Origin: G963666705 sp963666705
Lineage (GTDB): Bacteria; Pseudomonadota; Alphaproteobacteria; CADEGL01
Direction: 5' to 3'
DNA: 64,000 nt
Assembly: GCA_963666705.2 (NCBI GenBank)
Contig: CAXXKO010000001.1
Span: 186,001 to 250,000 of the forward strand
In this document: piece after piece, positions 28,901-36,438 of the stretch
Layout: every line of letters starts with the position of its first letter
Numbering within the stretch: the first letter of the stretch is position 1
Position numbers and translations under genes: made by a program
The notes under the pieces: generated by a model
The model's database searches: none
What the model saw: only the letters and a program-made list of their open reading frames with translations
Told to the model about the DNA's origin: nothing

Positions 28901-31298
28901 CGGACAGCGACAGATCATTGATCCCGAGCGCGTCGTCGCTGACCACGATGTCCGCGACCTTGAGCGCCAGGCTCGTATCCGCATCCTCGGCGAGGTTGAC
29001 CAGCGCCGGCACCAGCGCAACCGAAGGCGCCTCGTTGAGATCGTTCACGGTCAGCGCAAAGCCCTGCACGGTCTGCAGCAGCCCCGCGTCCGTCGCCGTC
29101 ACCGTCACCACAACGCCGTCGTCCGTCTCATGGTCCAGGCTCTCACCCGCCTTGAGCTTGAGCTGGCCGCCGACGACTTCGAACCGCGCGTCGTCCACCG
29201 TCAGGGTGTGGCTGTCGCCGGCGTCCGGGTCCGACACCGCCAGGGTGCCGATCGCGGCACCGGCCAGGTTCTCGTCCACGCTCGCGTTGTCCAGCGCGAT
29301 CCCCGTCGGCGCCTCGTTGAGGTCGTTCACGGTCAGGGTGAAGCCCTGCGCGGTCTGCAGCAGCCCCGCGTCCGTCGCCGTCACCGTCACCACAACGCCG
29401 TCGTCCGTCTCGTGGTCCAGGCTCTCGCCCGCCTTGAGCTTGAGCTGGCCGCCAACGACCTCGAACCGCGCGTCGTCGACCGTCAGGGTGTGGCTGTCGC
29501 CGGCGTCCGGGTCCGACACCGCCAGGGTGCCGATCGCAGCACCGGCCAGGTTCTCGTCCACGCTCGCGTTGTCCAGCGCGATCCCCGTCGGCGCCTCGTT
29601 CACGTCGCCCACGCCGATGACGAACACCTCGTCGTAGCTGTTGCCGCCGCCGTCCGTCACCCGAACCGTCACCGAGTGGCTGCCCGAGGCCTCGAAGTCG
29701 AGCCCGGCCGCCAGTTGCAGCTCGTCGCCCGCGATGACGAACTTGCCGTCCGGGTCGGCGAGGATGCTGAACGACGCCGTGTCGCCGGGATCCGGATCAG
29801 TCGCCGACAAGAGGCCCACGACCGTGCCGATGGCGGCGTCCTCATCCAGTGTTCCATCGCCGCTAAGCGCGATATCCGTTGGGGCCGAGTTTGGGCCGCC
29901 ATCGACTATGACGATCTCCAACGCCTCCCAGTTCCGCGCGTCGAGGTCGAAGGCGCTGAACTCGAACACCGGGCCATTCGATGTGGTGGGGTCGCTGTAC
30001 ACAGCCAGGAAGTCCTGGAACGCCGCGATGTCCGCCTGAACCGCGGCGTTCGCGAACTCGCTGGACGACAGCACCAGCCGCAGGGTGTCGAAACCTTTCC
30101 CTCCGTCGTAATGGTCGCTGGCTCCCGCGTTCTCGCTCAGTACGTAATTGCCGGTGTCGTCGCCCTGCTGGCCGAACACCCAGTCGCTGCCCGCGCCGCC
30201 ATCCAGATAGTCGTTGAATGTCAGGCCGTCGCCAGTCCCAGCTCCCGTGCCCGGGGCGCTCGCGCTGCCCGAGCCATGACTGCCATGGCTGGAGGCCGAG
30301 CCGCCGCCCGAGCCATCGCTGCCGTGCCCGGATGCCGAGCCGTGACTGCCATGCCCGAATGCCGAGCCGCTGCCCGAGCCGTCGCTGCCGTGCCCGGATG
30401 CCGAGCCGTGACTGCCATGCCCGGAGGCCGAGCCGCCGCCCGAGCCATCGCTGCCGTGCCCGGATGCCGAGCCGTGACTGCCATGCCCGGAGGCCGAGCC
30501 GCCGCCCGAGCCATCGCTGCCGTGCCCGGATGCCGAGCCGTGACTGCCATGCCCGGAGGCCGAGCCGCCGCCCGAGCCATCGCTGCCGTGCCCGGATGCC
30601 GAGCCGTGACTGCCATGCCCGGAGGCCGAGCCGCCGCCCGAGCCGTGACCGCCGCGACCCGATCCCCTGCCGGAGCCCATGCCGCGCCGGATATCACCGA
30701 ACAGGATGTCGTCGCCGTCACCGCCGAGGACCGTGTCGTCGCCCTGGCCGCCGGCCAACAGGTCGTCGCCGTCCCCGCCATCGATCACGTCGTTGCCGTG
30801 AAAGCCGTCGATGCGGTCGTCGCCGTCCCCGCCAATCAGGCTATCGTCTCCGTGATGGCCCCAAATGCGATCGTCGCCGTCGCCACCGTCGATTCGGTCG
30901 TTGCCGTGGTGGCCGAAGAGGGAATCGTCGCCCAGACCCCCGTCGATCAGGTCGTCGCCAAGGTGTCCATGCACCCAGTCGTCGCCGTCGCCCGCAAATA
31001 TGGTGTCATTGCCCTGACGGCCGAAAATCCGGTCGTCGCCGTCGCCGCCATCGATCAGGTCGTCGCCCTTGCCGCCATCCAGCTTGTCGTCGCCACCCGA
31101 CCCGAGGATCGTATCGTCCCCGTCCTTGCCCTTGATCTTGTCATTACCCAGTGTGCCCTCGAGAAGGTCGTCGCCCGACGTCCCCTCGATGACGCCATGG
31201 CCGCCACCCGAGCCGCCGCCCGAGCCCGCCGCCGGCGCCACACCAGAGCCGCCACCCGAACCGGAGCCACCCTTCTTGCTCTTCTTACCCTTCGCCAT
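19602..31298 (-). CDS. Giant RTX/cadherin/ELWxxDGT adhesin
   Basis: 3898 residues as read, about 4147 if the frameshift near 19970 is repaired. Order: Lys/Gly/Ser-rich N-terminus; RTX calcium nonapeptides (about 36-205, GGDGDDRI type); Gly/Ser/His repeats of 22 residues (about 215-338); cadherin-like repeats (about 468-1067, DENLAGAAIGTLAVSDPD); VCBS-like repeats (to about 1280); FG-GAP repeats (about 1283-1670); ELWxxDGT repeats (about 1770-2123); repeats of ADGGFVVVW type (about 2127-2536); a C-type-lectin-like domain (about 2688-2813); a second ELWxxDGT array (about 3026-3376); then FG-GAP repeats. ATG follows GAGGAGG. No Sec signal; type I export is expected, but no exporter genes are in the window. 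Likely a calcium-stiffened surface adhesin. Confidence 0.9.
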   Translation of the reverse strand: MAKGKKSKKGGSGSGGGSGVAPAAGSGGGSGGGHGVIEGTSGDDLLEGTLGNDKIKGKDGDDTILGSGGDDKLDGGKGDDLIDGGDGDDRIFGRQGNDTIFAGDGDDWVHGHLGDDLIDGGLGDDSLFGHHGNDRIDGGDGDDRIWGHHGDDSLIGGDGDDRIDGFHGNDVIDGGDGDDLLAGGQGDDTVLGGDGDDILFGDIRRGMGSGRGSGRGGHGSGGGSASGHGSHGSASGHGSDGSGGGSASGHGSHGSASGHGSDGSGGGSASGHGSHGSASGHGSDGSGGGSASGHGSHGSASGHGSDGSGSGSAFGHGSHGSASGHGSDGSGGGSASSHGSHGSGSASAPGTGAGTGDGLTFNDYLDGGAGSDWVFGQQGDDTGNYVLSENAGASDHYDGGKGFDTLRLVLSSSEFANAAVQADIAAFQDFLAVYSDPTTSNGPVFEFSAFDLDARNWEALEIVIVDGGPNSAPTDIALSGDGTLDEDAAIGTVVGLLSATDPDPGDTASFSILADPDGKFVIAGDELQLAAGLDFEASGSHSVTVRVTDGGGNSYDEVFVIGVGDVNEAPTGIALDNASVDENLAGAAIGTLAVSDPDAGDSHTLTVDDARFEVVGGQLKLKAGESLDHETDDGVVVTVTATDAGLLQTAQGFTLTVNDLNEAPTGIALDNASVDENLAGAAIGTLAVSDPDAGDSHTLTVDDARFEVVGGQLKLKAGESLDHETDDGVVVTVTATDAGLLQTVQGFALTVNDLNEAPSVALVPALVNLAEDADTSLALKVADIVVSDDALGINDLSLSGADAGLFEIVGSELRLKAGTGLDFETNPSLDVTVEVDDATVGAAPDATAGLSVAVNNVNEAPTVALANVLASLDENSDTASPTKVADIVVSDDALGTESLSLSGADAALFSIVGSELFLNAGVALDFEAQSQLDVAVDVDDPALGVGVEDSAPLSLAVNDVNEAPTVALANVLASLDENSDTVLPTKVADIVVSDDALGTESLSLSGADAALFSIVGSELFLKAGVALDFEAQSQLDVAVDVDDPALGVGVEGSAPLILAVNDVNDAPTVGTGVEGGASEDDPVFAVDLLATATDPDASDTLNVSGLGLEGGDDSGVTVSVDGNSLSVDPSAYNALAVGESEVIAYSYEVTDGNGGSVTQSAFITIDGENDGPSVGAAIVGGASEDDAVFAVDFLAGATDPDASDTLDVSGLTLTGGDASGVTVSVDGNSLSVDPTAYNALAFGESEVITYSYAVADGNGGSVTQSATITITGENDAPTAVDDALTGPSALASDLDAFVANSGGPNSVWLNIGPDGSGDPEFVDSGLSVGAAEPSVAVDLGDVDGDGDLDAMVANSSSLFTPLTLWINDGAGNFSDVGMPNIVGAYDVKLADLDGDNDLDAFIAVDYAVGFAGNQVLMNVGGGTFTYGGAPFGYARSRGVALGDLDGDGDLDAFTANYLGGPNQVWLNQGFLFFTDSGQTLGNSSSTDVALADLDGDGDLDAFVTNDASLADPGYNKVWLNQGGIQGGTQGDFADSGQDLADPLAVLGGDSGSTAVALGDLDGDGDIDAYVTNKNVADRIWLNDGAGNFSDSGLALVGGAQYDSNDVDLADLDGDGDLDAYVVGSAYNFVFINDGLDGGGNLQFREGQTVGTGLNSYGVALGDLDGDSGTSVGAVDEDTPTVILAADLLANDSDPDASDVLTITAVGGALNGSVALDVNDDVLFTPDQDFNGTANFVYTIEDGNGGSATATVTFTVNAVNDAPEITLPDTSALYFAAADGVSGTELWRFDGANASLAADINPGGGTSFPDHLVNFQGKLFFAANDGVNGTELWSYDSGGASLAADINPSFGSFPTDLTVFNGDLYFSADGGVNGAELWKLDGVTGLASEVADINPFFGSFPDNLTVFGGDLYFSADNGVDGAELWKLDGVSGLASQVADVNAGPGFSFPSELTVFNNDLYFNANDGVDGPELWKLDGLTGLTSQVADINTDPFFGSDPTELTVFDGDLYFSANDGADGAELWKLDGVTGLASQAADINPNPFLGSSPSSLTVFEGNLYFSADDGVDGAELWKFDGTTASQVADINVGAGFSAPFDLMVFGGDLYFTANDGVNGDELWRLDGTVASSDSNELLVNTLTTDEQLNPSIASLADGGFVVVWVSKDPATVPAAVPGPEVIEHLPNIQGQRYDAAGNAVGGEFQVNSETIQAQSQPSVTGLAGGGFAVTWNQIATAPGEAPGIEGRVFDAFGTAPASEFQIETELFGGGPFFEPAVASLTGGGFVVGWSTAEIAVDGDFGAAKAQLFDATGAPTGGAFVVNSITDGNQILDAVAGLDGGGFVAVWSLTGLGTPDSDGGIGARLFNAAGAPLGPEFLVNTDTVGEQARASVAALPGGGFVVTWQASGAAGAEIRGQLFDAFGAPVGTEFDIDTNNAATQQGAQVTALANGGFVVSWQSGDAATGDPSEGIAAREFDAAGAPVGGEFLVNQNTVGSQFLPAVAGLTGGGFAAAWTTFDSAAGDASASGIAARIIGGPGGTTASLVADIRPGFPSSFPFGSEVVDLGAVTGEDTLLILSGLSVFDLDAGSDPLEVTLAVGSGTLALTDITGLTVTDGFGGDGTLTFEGSQAALNAALANSIQYQGIQNFNGTDALTITVNDQGATGLGGPLSATASLDITVQAVNDAPIANNDVIPFGVTAPEYVLTQASALNWQDATVEAELFFGPGSTLATIHSAAENAAILAQLSGGGFGSQVWIGLSDDAVEGDFQWQDGSAFDYDNWAAGQPDDSGGQDFVAMNVADGTWVDLDGTELLFFVVESGGRDPVLPPADEDSVLNIDGAFLLSNDTDVDGDSPVISSVVGTSQNGAQLTFNVFDGSIDYDPTASNTIQALAAGETLEDTFSYTITDGNGGFDNASVSITVAGLNDAPVANGDAATLAEDGSTSIDVLANDTDVDSGETASLSVASFGQGTNGAVQEVGGELVYTPDADFNGTDSFTYTVEDVNGATDSATVNVTVNPINDAPVIALPETKGLFFRANDGVNGQELWRFDGATTSLVADIRPGSFGSGPGDFAVFDGNLYFEALDNSVGGELFRYDGVSVSLAADIRPGSSTSTPRDLTVFDGALHFTASGAPGEIDLWKFDGTTATQVTDSLAGDGSNPTHLAEFDGKLFYRASDGTNGAELWSFDGVSATLEADILTGSGSSTPESLTVFDGDLYFRADDGVTGPELWRFNGTTASVIDTIPGAGGVAPSDLTVFRGDLYFRGTDGDGTELWKYNGFSASQVADINPGSGSSTPTNLHVFDGALYFSALDGTIAGRELWKFDGTTATQAADINPSGSSNPGHLAEFEDDLYFQASDGVNGTEVWRFDGTTASQVTGIDPSGFALPSDLIGVNLAATDADTPLTISGISVSDVDAGTDPLAVTLAASHGALAFSAGTTDLTFSDSDGSDGTLAFTGAQADINAALANSIVYTPEHCFAGTDGLVITVNDQGATGAGGALTDTATLEITVNPVVAIQLSGLDGTDGFRIADDTGGQSAQAVSGAGDINGDGFADVIVGATGSAIYMVFGKAGGFSATFDPTTLDGTNGFQIDGAGDTSGFGEWVRGAGDVNGDGIDDFMVGADETDVGVYSNAGQSYVVFGKTDFSGSGGAIDVSLLDGTDGFRFNRFDSGDRVGISVSGAGDVDGDGLADMIIGAHYAANHGETYLVFGGLGNLGGLDGNADGVIDLADVDGTNGFRFDGFGTDHRSGFSATTAGDVNGDGFADFIIGARNGDPEGKSGAAKPFWCSAGSPTLPLSTGPAAPRSTGLSTSPPWMARMASGSMAPSPVTCPEIRSAVLATSTTTASTTSLSGRAAGTRTEIARLARATWCSARPTSARTWGPKETSTWRRSTGRTASRSMGSTSVT
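30290..30640 (-). repeat. 66-bp in-frame tandem repeats
   Basis: About five copies of a 66-bp unit; the landmark GATGCCGAGC recurs at 30331, 30397, 30463, 30529 and 30595. Each encodes a 22-residue Gly/Ser/His-rich block (GHGSHGSASGHGSDGSGGG plus SAS) in the adhesin. Units differ by a few bases only, so copy number is likely to vary between strains. It looks like a flexible linker between the N-terminal RTX region and the cadherin region. Confidence 0.92.
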
Positions 31299-31996
31299 GA
31301 CTCGGCCTCCTCAATCTATACGCACACGTTCGGATGACGGCCGGGACGGCACTGGCCGCGCGCCGCTCGCGGGCGCACTCCGTGAATCGCATGAACGACC
31401 CACGCAAGCGCGCGCCTAAAACAGATCCCGGTTGGAATTCATACGAGGTGTTGGACACGACCCGCGGCCGCAACGGCCGGCGATCGGGGCTCATTACACG
31501 CTCTGCCGGCACGCGCCTTCCGGCGTCAACCACAGAACGGATGGTCCGCCCCGATCCCGATACGGTCCTCGCTTCCCGCTATCCCAACCGCCAACGCACG
31601 CGCGCCCAGAACGCGCGTCCACCGCTAATCGGGAAGATCGGGACAACAAATGGCCCCTCTCCCGGCCGTGACCGGTGAGAGGACAGCGCGGACCAGATCC
31701 GCGCCCAACGCTTCCCTTGTCATACTGCCGCCCTTGGTGGGCAGTCTTGATATGAGCATATCGTACAGCAAGCTCGGCCGATGAACAGAAATATTTCCCC
31801 ATCGCATATCACGGCGCAAAGACAGTCGGTTATCCCCAGTGTGGCCGCCGCGGCCCGGGGCACAAGCCGCTCGGCGCGAAATCAGCTCGGCACCTGGCCG
31901 GCAATTGCTCCGCCGGCGCCAAACGGCCGTCAGCGACATCTCGCCTATCGACCAAGAACGGAACCGGCAACCCTCGTTCGAACACTCCAGTGTGGT
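31299..31996. other. Intergenic region upstream of the adhesin gene
   Basis: About 700 bp without a convincing gene on either strand: the short open frames have no family resemblance and poor ribosome sites. It must hold the adhesin promoter on the minus strand. A hairpin-like CCTCTCCCGGCC/CCGGTGAGAGG lies near 31653-31681. No operator or RNA motif is recognised. Confidence 0.6.
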
Positions 31997-33400
31997 CTAT
32001 TCCCCGACGTACCTATCCAGCGCCCTCCCGACCCGCTCGAAAAGGCCGGGCCAGTCCCCGGGCCGCTCCTGGCGGAAGAGGCGCGCGGTCGGGTACCAGG
32101 GGCTGTCCTCCCGGTCCCGCAGCCAGCGCCAGTCGGCCGCGAAGGGCAGCAGGATCCAGACCGGCCGGGCGAGGGCGCCGGCGAGATGGGCGACGGACGT
32201 ACAAACCGTGATGACGAGGTCGAGCGAGTCGATCAAGCGCGCGGTGTCGGCGAAGTCGCCCATATGGGGATCGAGGTCGCGGATGAGCGCGCCGGCGCCG
32301 GAGTCCACCAACTCCCTGATCCTCGCTCCCTTCTGCAGGCTGTAGAGGGCCACGTCGGGGCGCTCGGCGAGCTCGAGGAACTGGACGAGGGGGAGCGATC
32401 GGTTGCGATCATTCTTTTGGGTCGGGCTGCCGCCCCAGACAATTCCGACCCGGGCCTTGATGCCGGGTGCTGACTCGATCCGCGGGCCCGGGCCGGCGGG
32501 TGCGGTCAGGTAGGGCACGGTGGCCGGCAAGGTATCGAGCCGCGTGCCGAAGAGCCACGGCAGGCTCCCGAGCGGCGCCTGGACATCGTACGGCGGCAAG
32601 TCGTCGCCCTTGAGCGCGATCTCAGCGACGCCCGGGAGGTTTTGCAACAGCGCCCGCATCTCGGCCTTGCATTCGAGCACCACGCGCCCGCCGCGGGCGG
32701 CCACCATGGGCACGAAACGCGCGAACTGTATGGTGTCGCCATAGCCCTGCTCGGTATAGAGGAGGATGGTGCGGCCATCGAGTGCGGCGCCGTCCCACAT
32801 CGGTTGCTCGAAGCCGCGCGGTGCCGCCTCGCCGAGCCCCCAGCGCACCTCGTAGCCCGCGAACCCACGCTCGAAGTCGCCCGCGAGGAGCCGGGCATAG
32901 GTCCGGTCCCAGAGGGTGTCCACATGGTCGGGACGCAGGGCGAGCGCCCGGTCGAAGCAGTCGATCGCCTCGTCGAGCTCGCCCAGGTCGCGCAGGACGA
33001 GACCCAGGTTGCGCCACGGGTCGGACGCCTCGGGCCGCAGCTCGACCGAGCGCCTGATGCTGGCCGCGGCCTCCTCCAGGCGGCCGAGGGTGCGCAGGAC
33101 GTTGCCCATGTTCGAATGGAGGCCCGGGTCCTCGGGCTTGAGCGCCCGCGCCCGGCGGTAGCTGGCGAGCGCCGCATGGGGCTTGCCCTGGGCGCGCAGG
33201 GCGACGCCCAGGTTGTTGTAGGCGCGGGAATCGAGGGGCTGAAGCGCGAGCGCCCGGGCATAGCTGGCGACCGCCTCGCCAAGGTGCCCGGCCGCCTGAT
33301 GCGATGCCGCCTCCTGAAACAGGCGCTCGGCTTCGACGAGGCGCGCCTTCGGCGCGTCCGCGTCGCCTTTGCCAGATTTGCGTTTCCTTGCTTCCGCCAT
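31997..33400 (-). CDS. TPR-repeat glycosyltransferase-like protein
   Basis: 467 residues. The N-terminal half (about 20-195) has four to five TPR repeats, for example AYNNLGVALRAQGKPHAALA and PWRNLGLVLRDLGELDEAI. The C-terminal half resembles GT9/heptosyltransferase or O-GlcNAc-transferase-like folds: LLYTEQGYGDTIQFARFVP, VGIVWGGSPTQKNDRNRSLP, and LDLVITVCTSVAHLAGAL as the nucleotide-sugar segment. Such TPR-glycosyltransferases often glycosylate proteins. The neighbouring giant adhesin, read from the same strand, is a plausible target, but this is inference. The ATG at 33400 fits the start of the conserved part. Confidence 0.78.
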   Translation of the reverse strand: MAEARKRKSGKGDADAPKARLVEAERLFQEAASHQAAGHLGEAVASYARALALQPLDSRAYNNLGVALRAQGKPHAALASYRRARALKPEDPGLHSNMGNVLRTLGRLEEAAASIRRSVELRPEASDPWRNLGLVLRDLGELDEAIDCFDRALALRPDHVDTLWDRTYARLLAGDFERGFAGYEVRWGLGEAAPRGFEQPMWDGAALDGRTILLYTEQGYGDTIQFARFVPMVAARGGRVVLECKAEMRALLQNLPGVAEIALKGDDLPPYDVQAPLGSLPWLFGTRLDTLPATVPYLTAPAGPGPRIESAPGIKARVGIVWGGSPTQKNDRNRSLPLVQFLELAERPDVALYSLQKGARIRELVDSGAGALIRDLDPHMGDFADTARLIDSLDLVITVCTSVAHLAGALARPVWILLPFAADWRWLRDREDSPWYPTARLFRQERPGDWPGLFERVGRALDRYVGE

Positions 33401-33660
33401 GGTGCGCGCGCGCTCCACTCCTCGTCCCGCCGCCATTCTCCTTGGCCGGGCGCGGCCTGGCAACGGTGCGCTGACGTCGGCCGCTCGGGTCGCCACCGCG
33501 CCGGCCAGGGCCAATCCAACGGATTAGCACGCTTTCATATTCCTCTCCTGCTATCGTCCAGCCGTTCGTCCGACGGCGCCAGGGTTCATCATACGGTGCA
33601 ACGCGACCTGAGACATTCCCCGGCCCTCGCGCCGGCTCCCGCGGAGGCCCTGGGGGGCCG

Positions 33661-34593
33661 ATGACGGGCGCCGCGATCGAGGCCGCGGAGGCATCGGCGA
33701 TCACGCGCGCCGGCGCCCTCCTCCGCCGGGGGGCGTTGGTGGCGATCCCGACGGAGACGGTCTACGGCCTCGCCGGTGACGCCACCAGCGACCGCGCCGT
33801 GGCGGCGATCTTCGCGGCCAAGGGCCGGCCCCGCTTCAACCCGACGATCGTCCAATTCGCCGACGCGGACGCGGCCTGGGCGCGGGTCGCGCGGGACGGC
33901 AGGGCCGCCCGCCTGGCCGCCGCCTTCTGGCCCGGCGCCCTGACCCTGGTGCTGCCGCGCCGGGCGGATTGCGACATTTCGCTCCTGGCCAGCGCGGGGC
34001 GGGAGAGCCTTGGCGTCCGGGTCTCCGGTCACCCGGTGGCGCGGGCGGTGATCGAGGCCGCGGGGTGCCCCCTCGCCGTGCCCAGCGCCAATCCGGCGGG
34101 TGGCGTGAGCCCGACCACGGCGGCGCATGTCGCCCGCGCCTTGGGCGGCCGTGTCGCGCTGATCCTCGACGGCGGGCCGTGCCGGATCGGTGTCGAATCG
34201 ACTGTCCTCGATCTCTGTGCGGCGCGCGCGACCCTGCTGCGCCCGGGCGGGCTCGACCGCACGGCCATCGAGGCCGTGATCGGCCCCTTGGCCATGCCCG
34301 GCGAGACGACGGCGGCGCCCATCGCCACGGTGCTGCCGCTACGGCTCAATGTCGCGGGGGCGCGGCCTGGCGAGGCCCTGTTGGCCTTCGGCCGCCGCGT
34401 GCCGGACGGCTTCGCCCAAGTACGGAACCTGAGTGCGAGCGGGGATACCACCGAGGCCGCGGCCAACCTCTTCGCCATGCTGCGAGAGCTCGACCGGCCC
34501 GAGCACACCGCCATCGCCGTAATGCCCATCCCCGAGGAGGGGCTGGGCCAGGCTATCAACGACCGCCTGCGCCGCGCCAGCGGCGCGCCGTAG
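33661..34593 (+). CDS. tsaC: L-threonylcarbamoyladenylate synthase (Sua5/TsaC type)
   Basis: 310 residues. It makes threonylcarbamoyl-AMP from Thr, bicarbonate and ATP for the t6A37 modification of tRNA. The YrdC domain (about 12-205) shows PTETVYGLAGDATS, KGRPRFNPTIVQ, FWPGALTLVLPR, VRVSGHPVARAV, PSANPAGGVSPT and GVESTVLDL with LLRPGG. A Sua5-type C-terminal domain follows (LRLNVAGARPGEALLAFG). The linker that normally reads like SHYAP before that domain is instead ETTAAPIATVLP, so a conserved Tyr-containing motif seems lost. Divergently transcribed from the glycosyltransferase gene across a 260-bp gap with nothing recognisable. Confidence 0.88.
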   Translation: MTGAAIEAAEASAITRAGALLRRGALVAIPTETVYGLAGDATSDRAVAAIFAAKGRPRFNPTIVQFADADAAWARVARDGRAARLAAAFWPGALTLVLPRRADCDISLLASAGRESLGVRVSGHPVARAVIEAAGCPLAVPSANPAGGVSPTTAAHVARALGGRVALILDGGPCRIGVESTVLDLCAARATLLRPGGLDRTAIEAVIGPLAMPGETTAAPIATVLPLRLNVAGARPGEALLAFGRRVPDGFAQVRNLSASGDTTEAAANLFAMLRELDRPEHTAIAVMPIPEEGLGQAINDRLRRASGAP

Positions 34594-34671
34594 GGGTCGG
34601 CACATACGCTTGCCGCGCACGGGTGGGCGCCCTACGGTGCCGGCTCGACCGCCGGGGAGGGGGAGCCGTCC

Positions 34672-35843
34672 ATGCCGCCGTTCGCGAGGAGCGAGTACGA
34701 GGCCCGCGTCGCCAGGGTGAAGGCGCGCATGGGGGCGGCGGGGATCGAGGTGTTGTTGTGCTCGAGCCCCGGCAACATGAACTGGCTCACGGGCTACGAC
34801 GGCTGGTCCTTCTACGTTCACCAGTTCGTGGCCGTTGCTCTCGACGCCGAGGAGCCCATGTGGCTCGGCCGCGGCATCGACCTCGCGGGTGCCCGCCATA
34901 CGGTCTGGCTCTCGGGCGACAACATTCGCGGCTATGGCGACGAGCACCTGCAGGCGCGCGATAACCACCCGGTCAAGTTCGTGGCCGGGGTGTTCGCCGA
35001 GAGGGGCTGGGACGCGCGGCGCATCGGCGTCGAGATGGACGATTTCTACTTCACAGGCTTGGCGCTCGACGAGTTGCGCAAGGCGCTCCCGGACGCGCGC
35101 ATCATCGATGCCGACTTCCTCGTCGATTGGGCGCGCATCGTGAAATCGCCGGCCGAGATCGCCTATATGCGCGAGGCCAGCCGTATCGTCCAGGCTGTCA
35201 CGCAGGTTGCTATCGAGACAATCGCGCCCGGCGTGCGCCAGTGCGACGCGGTGGCCAAGGTCTACGAGGCGCAGATCAGCGGCACGCCTGAGTTCGGCGG
35301 CACTACACGGCCGCCGCCCCCTCGATGCCGGCGGGCGCGGCCGCGGCGGCCCCGCACCTCACCTGGACCGAGGCGCCGTACGAGGCCGGCCAGGCCGTCA
35401 ACATGGAGCTCGGCGGCTGCCGCCACCGCTACCACAGCGCCATGTGCCGTACGGTGCAGCTCGGGACGCCGCCACAGAAGCTCGTGGACCTGGCCACACT
35501 CGTGGTCGAGGGGTTCCACGTGGCGCTCGAAGCCATTCGGCCCGGTGCCGAGTGCCAGGCGGTGGAGGCCGCCTGGCGCCGGGTGATCGCGCGCGCGGGC
35601 CTTGAGAAGCCCACACGCATGGGCTATTCGATCGGCCTCAACTACCCGCCCGACTGGGGCGAGCGCACGGCCAGCATGCGCCCCGGCGACACCACGGTGC
35701 TCGCACCCGGCATGACCTTCCACCTCATCCCCGCCATGTGGTTCGACGACTGGGGCTTCATCCTCAGCGAGACCGTGCTCGTGACGGAAGCGGGCTCGGA
35801 ATCCCTCAACGACTTCCCGCGCCAGCTCTTCGTCAAGGACTAA
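34672..35843 (+). pseudogene. M24 / ectoine hydrolase (DoeA)-like, frameshifted
   Basis: About 390 codons in two frames. The N-terminal part from the ATG at 34672 (after GGAGGGGGAG) has NMNWLTGYDGWSFYVHQFV and IVKSPAEIAYMREASRI. The C-terminal part from about 35310 has HLTWTEAPYEAGQAVNMELG, HRYHSAMCRTVQLG and TFHLIPAMWFDDWGFILSE. A missing G between 35301 and 35302 accounts for the shift: restoring it gives GGDYTAAAPSMPAGA, which matches the DoeA family segment. DoeA opens the ectoine ring to N-acetyl-diaminobutyrate; whether this protein did so is not known. Its nearest relative here is 17431-18591. Confidence 0.82.
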
Positions 35844-35884
35844 GTCCGCGGCGCGCCGGCCCCATGGGCCGGGTTCGGCCCCTC

Positions 35885-36090
35885 ATACGATCGGTCTTAA
35901 GAAAGACCGATCGTATGTTCCCTCAAACGCCAGGCGGCCGCGTCCGCGGCCCTGGCTTCTCATATCGCTCAAGCGCCGCTAAGGCACTTCTATCTCGCTC
36001 AAGCGCCGCTAAGGCTGGCCTCGAATAAGCTCGGGCGCCCACGCGGCGCTTGCCAGACGGTGATGAGCCAAGCTCATCGCCGTCTGGTAT
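35885..36090 (+). mobile_element. Hairpin-ended repeat, family C, copy 1
   Basis: A 206-bp non-coding element nearly identical to 56863-57067. The left end is a perfect hairpin (ATACGATCGGTCTT / AAGACCGATCGTAT). The right end is a hairpin CCAGACGGTGATGAGC / GCTCATCGCCGTCTGG at about 36054-36087. The interior holds a GC palindrome (GCGGCCGCG...) and two near-tandem copies of TCGCTCAAGCGCCGCTAAGG. The ends read ATAC...GGTAT, compatible with a TA target. The right boundary overlaps the stop codon of the GYD gene at 36090. No protein coding is visible. Confidence 0.83.
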
Positions 36091-36383
36091 CAGTCCAGCG
36101 CTTCGAGGATGCGCGCATAGTCCGCCGCGCCAAAGGCGCGCATGGTCTGGGTGCGCACGGAGCCGAGCCCACCGATGCGCAGGAGGAGCCGCGCCATGGC
36201 GATGTCGTCCGGCATCTCGAAGACGACCACGAAGTCGCATTCGCCCATGGTCAGGTAGGTGGCCTCGATGCGGCCACCCGCTTCGGCGACCCATTCGCCC
36301 ACCCGCGCCATGCGCGTCGGCGAATCCTCGATCCGGCCGACGCCCGCCTCGGTCAGGTTCACGAGCACGATGTAAGTGTTCAT
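36090..36383 (-). CDS. GYD domain protein, copy 1
   Basis: 97 residues starting MNTYIVLVNLTEAG and containing ATYLTMGECDFVVVFEMPDD and VRTQTMRAF, the pattern of the GYD family (named for its Gly-Tyr-Asp motif, here GECD). Ferredoxin-like alpha/beta fold is expected; molecular role unknown. It is the last of three tandem homologues of identical length. Its TGA stop overlaps the last base of family C element copy 1. Confidence 0.87.
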   Translation of the reverse strand: MNTYIVLVNLTEAGVGRIEDSPTRMARVGEWVAEAGGRIEATYLTMGECDFVVVFEMPDDIAMARLLLRIGGLGSVRTQTMRAFGAADYARILEALD

Positions 36384-36438
36384 GATCCCGCTTCCCGATA
36401 CTGCGACCGCTCGCTCCCTCGCCGCCCAGCGCCGCGGC

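Noticed and set aside
30290..30640. Regular repeats that could be taken for a CRISPR array
   Set aside because: The 66-bp units are contiguous, in frame and without unique spacers. They encode Gly/Ser/His blocks of the adhesin.
29130..31337. Long plus-strand open frame (735 codons) and others antisense to the adhesin
   Set aside because: They arise from GC-rich repeat coding on the minus strand, show Arg/Ala/Val-rich translations and no family similarity. The minus-strand frame has all domain signatures.
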